The position numbers were made by a program, and so were the translations under genes. Positions 1 to 5,037 of a DNA stretch of 5,037 bases are shown here, one piece after another. Within the stretch, counting starts at the first letter, position 1. The number at the start of each line of letters is the position of its first letter. The notes below the pieces were generated by a model. It saw only the letters and a program-made list of their open reading frames with translations, was not told the origin of the DNA and searched no databases. This stretch comes from Candidatus Sumerlaeota bacterium (GTDB lineage Bacteria > Sumerlaeota > Sumerlaeia > MWCT01 > JAGHBZ01): positions 1 through 5,037 of the forward strand of contig JAGHBZ010000105.1 of NCBI GenBank assembly GCA_021160705.1, in the 5' to 3' direction.

Positions 1-189
1 TCTATGTATAGCATATTTAATACTTGGTTAACATAATGGAGTAAGAGCATACTTTATCTAACAGGAGGTATGTGGCTTATTTTATTCGCCCAAATCCTTT
101 GCTACCGCTCAGGACTTCAGATACCCACAAGACGTTGTCCGAAAGTTGGCTCGGAGAAATAGAAGAATAAAATATTATGGTGAAAGGTT
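1..189. other. Left flank without a supportable gene
   Basis: No recognisable gene lies here. An AGGAGG sequence at 63-68 looks like a strong ribosome binding site, but the start codons after it are too close: ATG at 70 opens 30 codons (stop 160-162) and GTG at 72 opens 32 codons (stop 168-170). The GTG frame would read MAYFIRPNPLLPL and end GEIEE. I recognise neither peptide. They could be a remnant of a gene lost together with the decayed module downstream, or chance. I see no hairpin, tRNA or rRNA here. Confidence 0.4.
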
Positions 190-458
190 ATGATAAGTGA
201 AAGAGACAAGGAAATTATTATCCTATATGCAAAAAAATATGAAGTCTCTACTATTTACTTCTTTGGCTCATCATTAGATAGGGACAGTGGATATAACGAT
301 ATTGACCTAGCAGTTAAAGGAATAAAGCCAGAGGTCTTTTTTTAATTTTACGGTGAATTACTGAGAAGTTTATCTTAACCAGTAGAGCTTGTGGATTTAT
401 CTAAAAAACCTTATTTAACCAAATAATCGAAGAGAGAGGGTTAAAGATATATGGATGA
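190..458 (+). pseudogene. Decayed minimal nucleotidyltransferase (MntA-like antitoxin of a HEPN/MNT module)
   Basis: The reading starts at ATG 190, preceded by the purine-rich stretch GGTGAAAGG. It gives 51 residues ending in a TAA at 343-345. Residues 24-42 carry the minimal nucleotidyltransferase active site: FFGSS at 24-28, then D37 and D39 in NDIDLAV (GS-x9-DxD), where the aspartates would bind Mg-NTP. After the TAA the same frame continues sensibly as FYGELLRSLS, meets a second TAA at 376-378, then reads PVELVDLSKK. At the A6 run (403-408) the sense shifts by one base and continues LFNQIIEERGLKIYG to a TGA at 456-458. Both stops are one substitution from lysine AAA. Restoring one A gives 270 nt, or 89 residues plus stop, the usual length of these small proteins. 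In the family, MntA-type enzymes neutralise the HEPN toxin by adding AMP groups to it. The stop overlaps the next gene's start (ATGGATGA), a typical coupled antitoxin-toxin order. Two stops plus a frameshift argue for true decay over sequencing error. Confidence 0.85.
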
Positions 459-692
459 GTTACTGCGAGAGGTTGAAGCCGAGAAAGAACATATCATTGC
501 TACTCTTGAAGCATTAAAGGAAGCGTTAGAGCGTGAAGAGAAGACAGTTGTGGAGTTAGCCGTTATCGCTGCGTTTCTCCAGAATGCATATAATGGGATG
601 GAAAATATAATTAAAAGAACATTTGCGATAGTGCCTCTGGGAAATAGGATAAATGGATACTATTACGAACTTCAAAGCGTATAGCAGAATAA
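451..692 (+). pseudogene. Truncated HepT-like HEPN RNase toxin remnant
   Basis: The ATG at 451 overlaps the stop of the upstream nucleotidyltransferase remnant, and the open frame runs 77 codons to TAG at 682-684. Residues 1-55 look like the N-terminal helices of HepT-like proteins: a charged helix (EVEAEKEHIIATLEAL), then ELAVIAAFLQNAYNGMENIIKR, the family's conserved 'ELA-AFL-N-Y-G-EN-I-KR' stretch. After KR the frame stops making sense (TFAIVPLGNRINGYYYELQSV). A shift near the A-run at 613-616 gives a better continuation from 615: DSASGK, an in-frame TAG at 645-647, then DKW and LLRTSKRIAE, ending TAA 690-692. This resembles the SG-x-x-W-x-x-LL segment that follows in intact homologues. 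Full proteins have roughly 140-150 residues. The C-terminal part carrying the R-x4-6-H RNase motif is absent, and ccsA begins to be encoded 13 bases later on the other strand. If the 77-residue product is made, it should be inactive as an RNase. Family recognition is from memory of the conserved stretch. Confidence 0.75.
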
Positions 693-705
693 AGCAAAGG
701 TGCAC

Positions 706-2247
706 TTATGCGTAGGTGTGGAGTCCGCCACCAAAGATGCCAAGATAGGATACACCAAACCAGGTAATTAATACTGCAAGAAACCCTACCACAGAGGCAA
801 TTGCGGTGATTCTTCCTTTTTTGCCTTTAATAATGCGCAGGTGAAGAAACCCTGCGTAGATGAGCCAGGTAATCAGAGACCAGGTCTCCTTGGGGTCCCA
901 GGACCAGGCTTTGCCCCAGGCGGTATCAGCCCAGATTGCCCCGGTCAGTATACCAATCGCAAGCAGTGGCCAGCCGAGCTGGATGAAGCGATAATTCAGT
1001 TCGTCGAACACTGACCGTCCAGCCAGCCAGCGTAGGATACGGTCGTTTGAGATGTCTTTCACCAGATAAATCAGGCTGAAGATAAATGCCAGAGTGAATG
1101 CGGCGTATGCCAGCAGGCAACTGATGACATGATACGTAAGCCAGGCAGAGTTGAGCACTGCCCGGAGAGGCACGACACGGGTAAAGCTGGGGGGCATTAT
1201 GCTTAAGATGACCAGCACAATAAACCCAAGTAGAGCGGCGACAGAAGCGACAATACCACGCGGGTGATAGAATTCTACTATCAGTGCAATCAGGACTATG
1301 CTACCTGTAAAAAATATGAGGGATTCATACATATTGGAGAGGGGTGCAAACCCGGCAATAAGCAGACGGATAATGAATGCACTGAGATGGAAGATGAACC
1401 CCATAATGGTGAGCCCCATTGCGATAGTATAAAGCAGACGCGGGTGACGCACAAAATAAATAAACCAGATAAGTGAAGCCAGGAGAAACATTAGCATTGC
1501 CAGTAGAAAGAGGTTGACCCGTGCATACAAAGAGTCAAGTCCGCGTCGCCACGCAGGTGGATAGGAGGGATTAAGTTGCGTGACTGCGTCTATGAATGTA
1601 TTCATTGCAGGAGCGACCTGTTCAGCCTGTATCCTCCCGCTGAAGAACCCCTGGAGTGCTTTATGAAGACTATAGATTTCAGGCGGGAGGGCGGAGGACG
1701 CTGACTCAAGCTCAAAAGGACTTCGCCATTTTCGTTCGCCTGAGTCCGCAGGCGGGATAATGCAGAACGAATCTCTCAAATGAAGAAACCGCATTGCTCT
1801 ATCATATAATTCATACGCAGACTTTCGCAGGCGAGTATCCTGACTGGAGTGGATAATTTCTCTAATTTGCTGGCTCATTTCAGGAGAGATAATTTCTTCA
1901 ACGCTGAGTCGTTTTTGCTCTGTGGGGATGTGGAGTTGTTCTTTCAATGGTTTGAACTTAACAGGGATAAGTTTTTCTTTTTTCCATCGTTCAGGCTGGT
2001 ACAGGCTCGCTAACACCACATAGGTCGCCGGGAGGTGCTCGTATGATTTTCGTCCTGTGATATAAAACAACTCGCTCTTCGCAAAGGAATCAATTGTGCA
2101 GAGTAATCCACTGTATTGAATAGCCACTGAGCCAATACCGGTTTTAAGGAGTGAATGTGCGTCTTTGCGTTCCTGGGGGGATACATTTCCATTGCACAGA
2201 GGTATCAACAGCAAAAATAAGATTATGTTAACATACATTTTTAGCAT
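706..2247 (-). CDS. ccsA: CcsA/ResC-type cytochrome c biogenesis protein (WWD-domain heme transporter/ligase subunit)
   Basis: This 513-residue inner-membrane protein of System II works with CcsB/ResB to carry heme to the outer face of the membrane and attach it to CxxCH sites of apocytochromes c. It begins with a signal-like hydrophobic stretch (5-18). A large N-terminal region follows (about 22-240), whose IDSFAKSELFYITG part resembles the degenerate 'PLDTfAre-l-kitGk' domain of long CcsA proteins. The membrane core has about eight helices (near 244-266, 273-298, 308-325, 332-351, 370-396, 424-440, 456-472, 481-504). PLSNMYESL at 302-310 is the conserved loop. The WWD motif is WGKAWSWDPKETW at 444-456. 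By comparison with characterised CcsBA, H373 and H510 (in GGGLHTYA at the C-terminus) should be the external heme ligands flanking WWD, and H469 the membrane histidine. The start is ATG 2247, with GGAG 11 bases upstream, preferred over Met4. Met1 lies 2 nt after the resB stop, so the pair should be co-transcribed. No frameshift or missing key residue is seen. Confidence 0.95.
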   Translation of the reverse strand: MLKMYVNIILFLLLIPLCNGNVSPQERKDAHSLLKTGIGSVAIQYSGLLCTIDSFAKSELFYITGRKSYEHLPATYVVLASLYQPERWKKEKLIPVKFKPLKEQLHIPTEQKRLSVEEIISPEMSQQIREIIHSSQDTRLRKSAYELYDRAMRFLHLRDSFCIIPPADSGERKWRSPFELESASSALPPEIYSLHKALQGFFSGRIQAEQVAPAMNTFIDAVTQLNPSYPPAWRRGLDSLYARVNLFLLAMLMFLLASLIWFIYFVRHPRLLYTIAMGLTIMGFIFHLSAFIIRLLIAGFAPLSNMYESLIFFTGSIVLIALIVEFYHPRGIVASVAALLGFIVLVILSIMPPSFTRVVPLRAVLNSAWLTYHVISCLLAYAAFTLAFIFSLIYLVKDISNDRILRWLAGRSVFDELNYRFIQLGWPLLAIGILTGAIWADTAWGKAWSWDPKETWSLITWLIYAGFLHLRIIKGKKGRITAIASVVGFLAVLITWFGVSYLGIFGGGLHTYA

Positions 2248-2249
2248 TT

Positions 2250-3947
2250 TTATTTTGTCTCCAGAAAAGAGAATGTATTAAGAAGTTTTTTCCATTCCTG
2301 CTCAGTTCGCCAGCCGGGGTTTCTACAAACAAGTGTGATGTAGAGTTTGCCAGAGTGTTCATCATACAGGGCAAAGATGCGGCGATACCGCAGGAAGAAA
2401 ATAAAGAAAGCTCCAAGCACAACAATCCCCCCACCAATAAATGTCAGTGGTGTAGTGGGTTCTCTGACCAAGCCCAGTATGGTGGTATATCCCTGGGTAG
2501 TGCTTATCAATCGCACAGAGAACGGATTATTCCGGGATAGGGCAGAGCCGGGCGACGTTACCGTGTCTTCGGTAACGCTGGTTCCGGGGATTTGCTGGGG
2601 TTCATTAATTCCCAGCTGGAATCGCCCTATTACACGCTCGTCGGGTAGTTGCACAACCTCCACAGTGAGAGTGGGGTTACGCATACTGGAAGGGTCAATA
2701 TGATAGTCCACAAACTTAAATGCGTATGGGTCGCCGGGTTGAGTCCCCATACCACGGAACTCTTTTCTAAAGAAACACCATCTACCACGCATCGGGATGT
2801 CTCCTTTATAGGTAACTACATATATGGCAGGGTTATTAAATTCCGGCGTGGCAGAGAAGACCTCGCCCTGTTCATCAATGCGAAAATCTGGCACAAGCCG
2901 GGTAACAATGAAAGAATCAATATCTGAAGAAGATAAAAGAGAGCCAGTGTATACAATCTCTTTCTGCGCAGTTTTTTTCTGGTTATAGCGAGTAATCTCC
3001 CATTGAGCGTTTGGTCTGGCTTCTTTAATCCAGAGTAATAGCACGCCCTCGTTATCCTCCATAAATGGAGTCAGCGGAATAGGAGTTCCCGGAGTGAAAT
3101 CAACGATAACTTTTTGTTCTTTATCTTTATTGGTTTTTTTTCTGACTTCAACCAGGTAACGACTCACTTCATCGTTTGGCTCAAATCCCAGCTGATGAAT
3201 CTTAAACCCCTGCCATCGGAGTGTATGGTTCATATCAATTATGGAGATGGTTCTGAGTCCACCTTCTTCAATTTCAACGGTTGTGGAGTAAGACTCAGGG
3301 ATGTCGCTACCCGGATATTTCACCTCATCGAAGTCAAGACACCGCACCTTAAACCCCAAAGAACGCCTCACATATCTTAGAGTGCCCTTAGATTTATCTT
3401 CACCCGGAACAAAGAACCAATCAACAGACTGAGCTTCAGGTATAATGAGGCGAGCATTAGGCACCACATAGCCTGTCTGCAATAATATGAATCGCATTAA
3501 ACCACCTGATAAAATTATCAGGATTCCTGTATGAAGTACATAAGAGCCGAATTGATTGAGGATACCCTTTTGCGAGAAGAAGCCGTGTTTGCCATCTTGA
3601 GTAATTCCATAATGAAGATATTTTCTAAGCAGGCGGAGGAGAGGCTCTTTTTTAGCAGGATTCACTTCAGCAATGTAGCTATATTTTTGACGCATATAGT
3701 AATCAGGCAATAGAGGAGGTGAAAGATGTTTGAGATGTTTGAGTACTTTAGGTAATCGGCGAAGACTGCAAAAAATTATATTTATTGCTAACAGGAAAAA
3801 GAGCAGACTAAAAATGGGAGAAGCATAAAGCGTTGCAACCCCTTTTGTGGGTGAAGGTGCAAGTAACGTGCCGTATGCTGACGCCAGTACAATCAGTGCA
3901 ATAAGTATGATTGCTGTATATGTAGAGGAGAAAATCTTTATAAGCAC
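2250..3947 (-). CDS. resB: ResB/CcsB-type cytochrome c biogenesis protein
   Basis: This 565-residue partner of CcsA belongs to the System II cytochrome c synthetase. The order of segments is typical of ResB: TM1 (about 9-30), a loop ending in LYASPIF, TM2 (about 44-62) with AINIIFCSLRRLP, a cytoplasmic stretch, and TM3 (about 132-156, FGSYVLHTGILIILSGG). H139 in TM3 is the expected intramembrane heme-ligand histidine. A large extracytoplasmic domain (about 160-495) follows, with NHTLRWQGFKIHQLGF at 240-255 matching the family's 'lN-pl-y-G-y-fyQ' motif. TM4 is at about 500-520, then a short cytoplasmic tail. The start is GTG at 3947. An in-frame TGA lies 11 codons upstream with no other ATG, GTG or TTG between, and TM1 sits at the expected distance. 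The Shine-Dalgarno sequence is poor (AAGAAAG about 10 nt upstream). It is the first gene of the resB-ccsA operon, with 2 nt between genes. No thioredoxin-like (ResA) or CcdA gene and no cytochrome gene is visible in the window, so the rest of the pathway must lie elsewhere. Confidence 0.95.
   Translation of the reverse strand: MLIKIFSSTYTAIILIALIVLASAYGTLLAPSPTKGVATLYASPIFSLLFFLLAINIIFCSLRRLPKVLKHLKHLSPPLLPDYYMRQKYSYIAEVNPAKKEPLLRLLRKYLHYGITQDGKHGFFSQKGILNQFGSYVLHTGILIILSGGLMRFILLQTGYVVPNARLIIPEAQSVDWFFVPGEDKSKGTLRYVRRSLGFKVRCLDFDEVKYPGSDIPESYSTTVEIEEGGLRTISIIDMNHTLRWQGFKIHQLGFEPNDEVSRYLVEVRKKTNKDKEQKVIVDFTPGTPIPLTPFMEDNEGVLLLWIKEARPNAQWEITRYNQKKTAQKEIVYTGSLLSSSDIDSFIVTRLVPDFRIDEQGEVFSATPEFNNPAIYVVTYKGDIPMRGRWCFFRKEFRGMGTQPGDPYAFKFVDYHIDPSSMRNPTLTVEVVQLPDERVIGRFQLGINEPQQIPGTSVTEDTVTSPGSALSRNNPFSVRLISTTQGYTTILGLVREPTTPLTFIGGGIVVLGAFFIFFLRYRRIFALYDEHSGKLYITLVCRNPGWRTEQEWKKLLNTFSFLETK
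2259..2262 (-). promoter_or_regulatory. Ribosome binding site of ccsA inside the end of resB
   Basis: On the minus strand GGAG (within CTGGAGAC) lies in the last codons of resB, 11 nt before ATG 2247 and 20 nt before the alternative ATG at 2238. Spacing therefore favours Met1. Its position inside the upstream coding region implies translational coupling of the two subunits. Confidence 0.55.
2556..2577 (-). repeat. Perfect 8-bp inverted repeat inside resB
   Basis: CGTTACCG (2556-2563) and CGGTAACG (2570-2577) are exact reverse complements separated by 6 nt. In the resB message this can form an 8-bp hairpin. It lies in codons for SVTEDTVT (residues 457-464), a probably variable part of the extracytoplasmic domain. 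No T tract follows, so it is not an intrinsic terminator. The symmetric peptide (VTEDTVT) may create the symmetry by chance. Confidence 0.5.
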
Positions 3948-3951
3948 AGGA

Positions 3952-3981
3952 GTTATACTTTCTTGTTGTAAGTAATCTCAA
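3952..3981 (-). promoter_or_regulatory. Possible sigma-70-like promoter directly before resB
   Basis: On the minus strand TTGAGA (3981-3976) and TATAAC (3957-3952) each match the -35 and -10 consensus at five of six positions, with an 18-nt spacer. The -10 box ends only 4 nt before the GTG start, so transcription would begin at or just inside the start codon. That fits only a leaderless or near-leaderless message, or the match is chance. The lack of a good ribosome binding site is compatible with the first reading but does not prove it. Confidence 0.25.
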
Positions 3982-4174
3982 TTACCCGGTTATATAAAGA
4001 CGCCTATATTGTTACATAACCTTGCTGAAACGCTCAAGCTCTAAGAGGTCGCAATATAAATTCAGACAGTGGAAAGAGCGAGGACATTAAACTGGTGGAT
4101 AAAACATCTTATGAAACGCAGGGGAAAATGGTTCTTTATCAGGATTTGTTCGGAGATGGGATTCAACTTTTTTA

Positions 4175-4202
4175 ATGACACATCAGTGGCATTTTTGATA
4201 AT
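4175..4202 (+). promoter_or_regulatory. Possible sigma-70-like promoter of the zinc-ribbon gene
   Basis: ATGACA (4175-4180) and GATAAT (4197-4202) each match consensus at five of six positions with a 16-nt spacer. They would start transcription near 4209 and leave a leader of about 55 nt before the ribosome binding site. The call is made by eye only, and this AT-rich stretch makes chance matches likely. Confidence 0.35.
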
Positions 4203-4251
4203 AGACCGAATATGCACATTTTTGGTGATAGGTAATATCGTTGGAATAGAT

Positions 4252-4257
4252 AGGAGG
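4252..4257 (+). promoter_or_regulatory. Strong Shine-Dalgarno site for the zinc-ribbon gene
   Basis: AGGAGG followed by GG lies 7 nt before ATG 4265, an ideal spacing. It fixes the start of the 158-residue protein and argues against the overlapping longer open frame that begins at 4069. Confidence 0.85.
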
Positions 4258-4264
4258 GGACAGG

Positions 4265-4741
4265 ATGAGTGTAAAGTGCCCAAAATGTGGAAAAGAGTAC
4301 GACGTAGCGTTGTTTCAATTTCAGAGAGCGATAATTTGTGATAAGTGCGGGGGATTAGTTTCGCTGGAAAGTGCTCAACACCCGCCGGTAGAACAGGAAG
4401 TACCTTCAGTACAAAAACAAGTTTCGTTTCCCCACAAGCTTGTCATAGAAGTTATCTCTATAAAGGGCAATTGTCCTGTTTACTCTGTTGGCGATAAGAT
4501 TGTACTGGACGAGGGGTATCGTCTGAATCTGAAAGAAACCACTAACGTATGTATGCATTCTCTGGTATCAATAATACCCTATTACAATGCTCTTTATTAT
4601 GGCGTATCTCCGAAATCCCTGGGACTTGCCAGAGAAGATTCGTCGGACGAAGAGGTTGCTTATGTGCAATGTCTTGACCCGTGCACAATTACTGGTGGTG
4701 GGACAGTTATCTTTAAAATCTATCGTGCTACGGAACATTAA
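4265..4741 (+). CDS. Zinc-ribbon protein with a C-terminal TIGR04076-like domain, function unknown
   Basis: This 158-residue protein is probably cytoplasmic, with no signal peptide or membrane segment. Residues 1-35 form a zinc ribbon: C5-x2-C8 and C25-x2-C28, separated by 16 residues, with the pattern CPKCGKEYDVALFQF between. A polar, proline-containing linker (about 37-55) follows. Residues 57-155 resemble the small TIGR04076 family: IEVISIKGNCPVYSVGDKIVL with C70 and G76-D77, then C96 in TNVCMHSLVSIIPYYNALYYG, an acidic stretch EDSSDEE, then C136 in VQCLDPC and a closing VIFKIYR. The family usually has 'C-P-D-P' where this protein has C-L-D-P-C, adding C140. The family's function is not established. 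The conserved cysteines suggest metal binding or redox sensitivity, which is inference. The start is set by an AGGAGG site. The gene is transcribed away from resB and is probably monocistronic, since no gene follows within the window. No obvious intrinsic terminator follows the stop. Confidence 0.85.
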   Translation: MSVKCPKCGKEYDVALFQFQRAIICDKCGGLVSLESAQHPPVEQEVPSVQKQVSFPHKLVIEVISIKGNCPVYSVGDKIVLDEGYRLNLKETTNVCMHSLVSIIPYYNALYYGVSPKSLGLAREDSSDEEVAYVQCLDPCTITGGGTVIFKIYRATEH

Positions 4742-5037
4742 GGCTACTTTCCTCTGAAAAATCTCAGTTGCTCCTGTCGTTATGCTATCTCTTAATTGCC
4801 TGAGTATATTATGCATCCTTTCCTTCCAGCGGAAGTATGAATATTGAAGATTCTCGCATTCCTGAAATGTGAAAATGAGAGCCAGCCTTCACAGGTTAAC
4901 TCCTATCTCCTGGCTTCCTGGCTTCCTTATAAAAAAGAATATCAATAAGGAAGCCAGGAGACCAGGATAACTCTGGAATAGTGAGTTTCTTCGCTTTAAA
5001 TAGAAAAGTAAATTGATAGTACGATATGCTTACAACA
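4742..5037. other. Right flank, non-coding, containing a palindromic element
   Basis: These 296 bases contain only very short open frames, for example ATG 4837 with 11 codons. A small stem CTTCC-AGC-GGAAG occurs near 4823-4835 with no T tract. The dominant feature is the large palindrome at 4908-4967, listed separately. I see no tRNA or recognisable gene start before the window ends. Confidence 0.5.
4908..4967. repeat. 60-base palindromic element with 23-base arms
   Basis: The left arm (4908-4930) begins TCCTGGCT and repeats that 8-mer, then ends TCCTTAT. The right arm (4945-4967) begins ATAAGGAAGCCAGGAG and ends ACCAGGA. The arms are reverse complements at 21 of 23 positions, with a 14-nt A-rich loop (4931-4944). 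The left arm is itself an 8-nt tandem repeat (about 2.5 copies of TCCTGGCT). No run of T follows on either strand, and the element lies about 170 bases after the nearest stop codon. A REP-like or MITE-like dispersed palindrome therefore fits better than an intrinsic terminator. The hairpin itself is seen directly; the class is inference. Confidence 0.75.

Larger units (their letters stand above)
3948..4264. other. Divergent intergenic region between resB and the zinc-ribbon gene
   Basis: This 317-base stretch separates the two outward-facing transcription units and should contain both promoters. Open frames cross it on both strands (4069-4341 plus, 4062-4283 minus), but their peptides match nothing I know and they overlap each other. 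The plus-strand frame also runs into the well-supported zinc-ribbon gene in another frame. I regard both as chance. Promoter-like hexamers are listed separately. I see no convincing hairpin, riboswitch or tRNA. Confidence 0.5.

Noticed and set aside
190..458. Alternative genetic code with TAA read as lysine
   Set aside because: The intact genes in the window use TAA as a normal stop (resB, ccsA, the zinc-ribbon gene), and the same pseudogene also needs a frameshift. Gene decay is the simpler reading.
873..890. GAGACC-A-GGTCTC inverted repeat near the WWD codons of ccsA
   Set aside because: It encodes the conserved ETWSL part of the WWD region, so protein constraint explains it. There is no loop of workable size and no T tract.
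2347..2927. Plus-strand open frames of 60 to 118 codons opposite resB
   Set aside because: They are antisense to a well-conserved membrane protein gene, have no family motifs and are explained by the codon use of resB.
4062..4341. Open frames on both strands across the intergenic region (plus 4069-4341, minus 4062-4283)
   Set aside because: They overlap each other and show no recognisable motifs. The plus frame overlaps the zinc-ribbon gene, which has an ideal ribosome binding site and clear domains. Neither has a convincing start signal.
4908..4967. Intrinsic terminator of the zinc-ribbon gene
   Set aside because: The hairpin is strong, but no T run follows on the plus strand (TAACTCTGG comes next), and it is about 170 bases after the stop codon.
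1..5037. CRISPR array, tRNA or rRNA gene, insertion sequence or phage gene
   Set aside because: I saw no regularly spaced direct repeats, no tRNA-like cloverleaf, no rRNA-like sequence and no transposase or integrase motifs in either strand.

Overview
The window is a bacterial chromosomal segment, moderately AT-rich. Its core is a two-gene operon on the minus strand for System II (Ccs/Res) cytochrome c maturation: a ResB/CcsB-type protein (3947 to 2250) followed after 2 nt by a CcsA/ResC-type protein with the WWD heme-handling motif (2247 to 706). The organism therefore probably makes c-type cytochromes in a periplasm-like compartment by the CcsBA route. The large N-terminal domain ahead of the CcsA membrane core is a form I associate with Bacteroidota, Planctomycetota and related or uncultivated diderm lineages. 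Nothing in the window fixes the taxon.

Left side (1-705): a decayed HEPN/MNT toxin-antitoxin pair on the plus strand. The upstream gene (190-458) encodes a minimal nucleotidyltransferase (MntA-like antitoxin). It has an intact GS-x9-DxD active-site motif but two in-frame TAA stops and a one-base frameshift in an A run. Restoring that base gives an 89-residue protein of normal family length. Its stop overlaps the start of a HepT-like gene (451-692), which keeps only its N-terminal part and lacks the region that should carry the R-x4-6-H RNase motif. The remnant ends 13 bases before the convergent ccsA stop codon. Positions 1-189 hold no gene I can support.

Middle (706-3947): resB and ccsA, both intact. 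The visible histidines and motifs match the known heme channel: TM-His H139 in ResB; H373, H469 and H510 in CcsA; and WGKAWSWDPKETW at CcsA 444-456. The resB start is a GTG with no good Shine-Dalgarno sequence. A promoter-like hexamer pair lies just upstream of it.

Right side (3948-5037): a 317-base divergent intergenic region leads to an intact plus-strand gene (4265-4741) with an excellent ribosome binding site. It encodes a 158-residue protein joining an N-terminal CxxC/CxxC zinc ribbon to a small domain that I recognise as TIGR04076-like (function unknown). The last 296 bases are non-coding and contain a 60-base palindromic element (4908-4967) with 23-base arms. It has no T tract and looks more like a dispersed palindromic repeat than a terminator.

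I found no clearly new system. The observations most worth checking are the eroded HEPN/MNT module, the zinc-ribbon/TIGR04076 fusion and the large palindrome.
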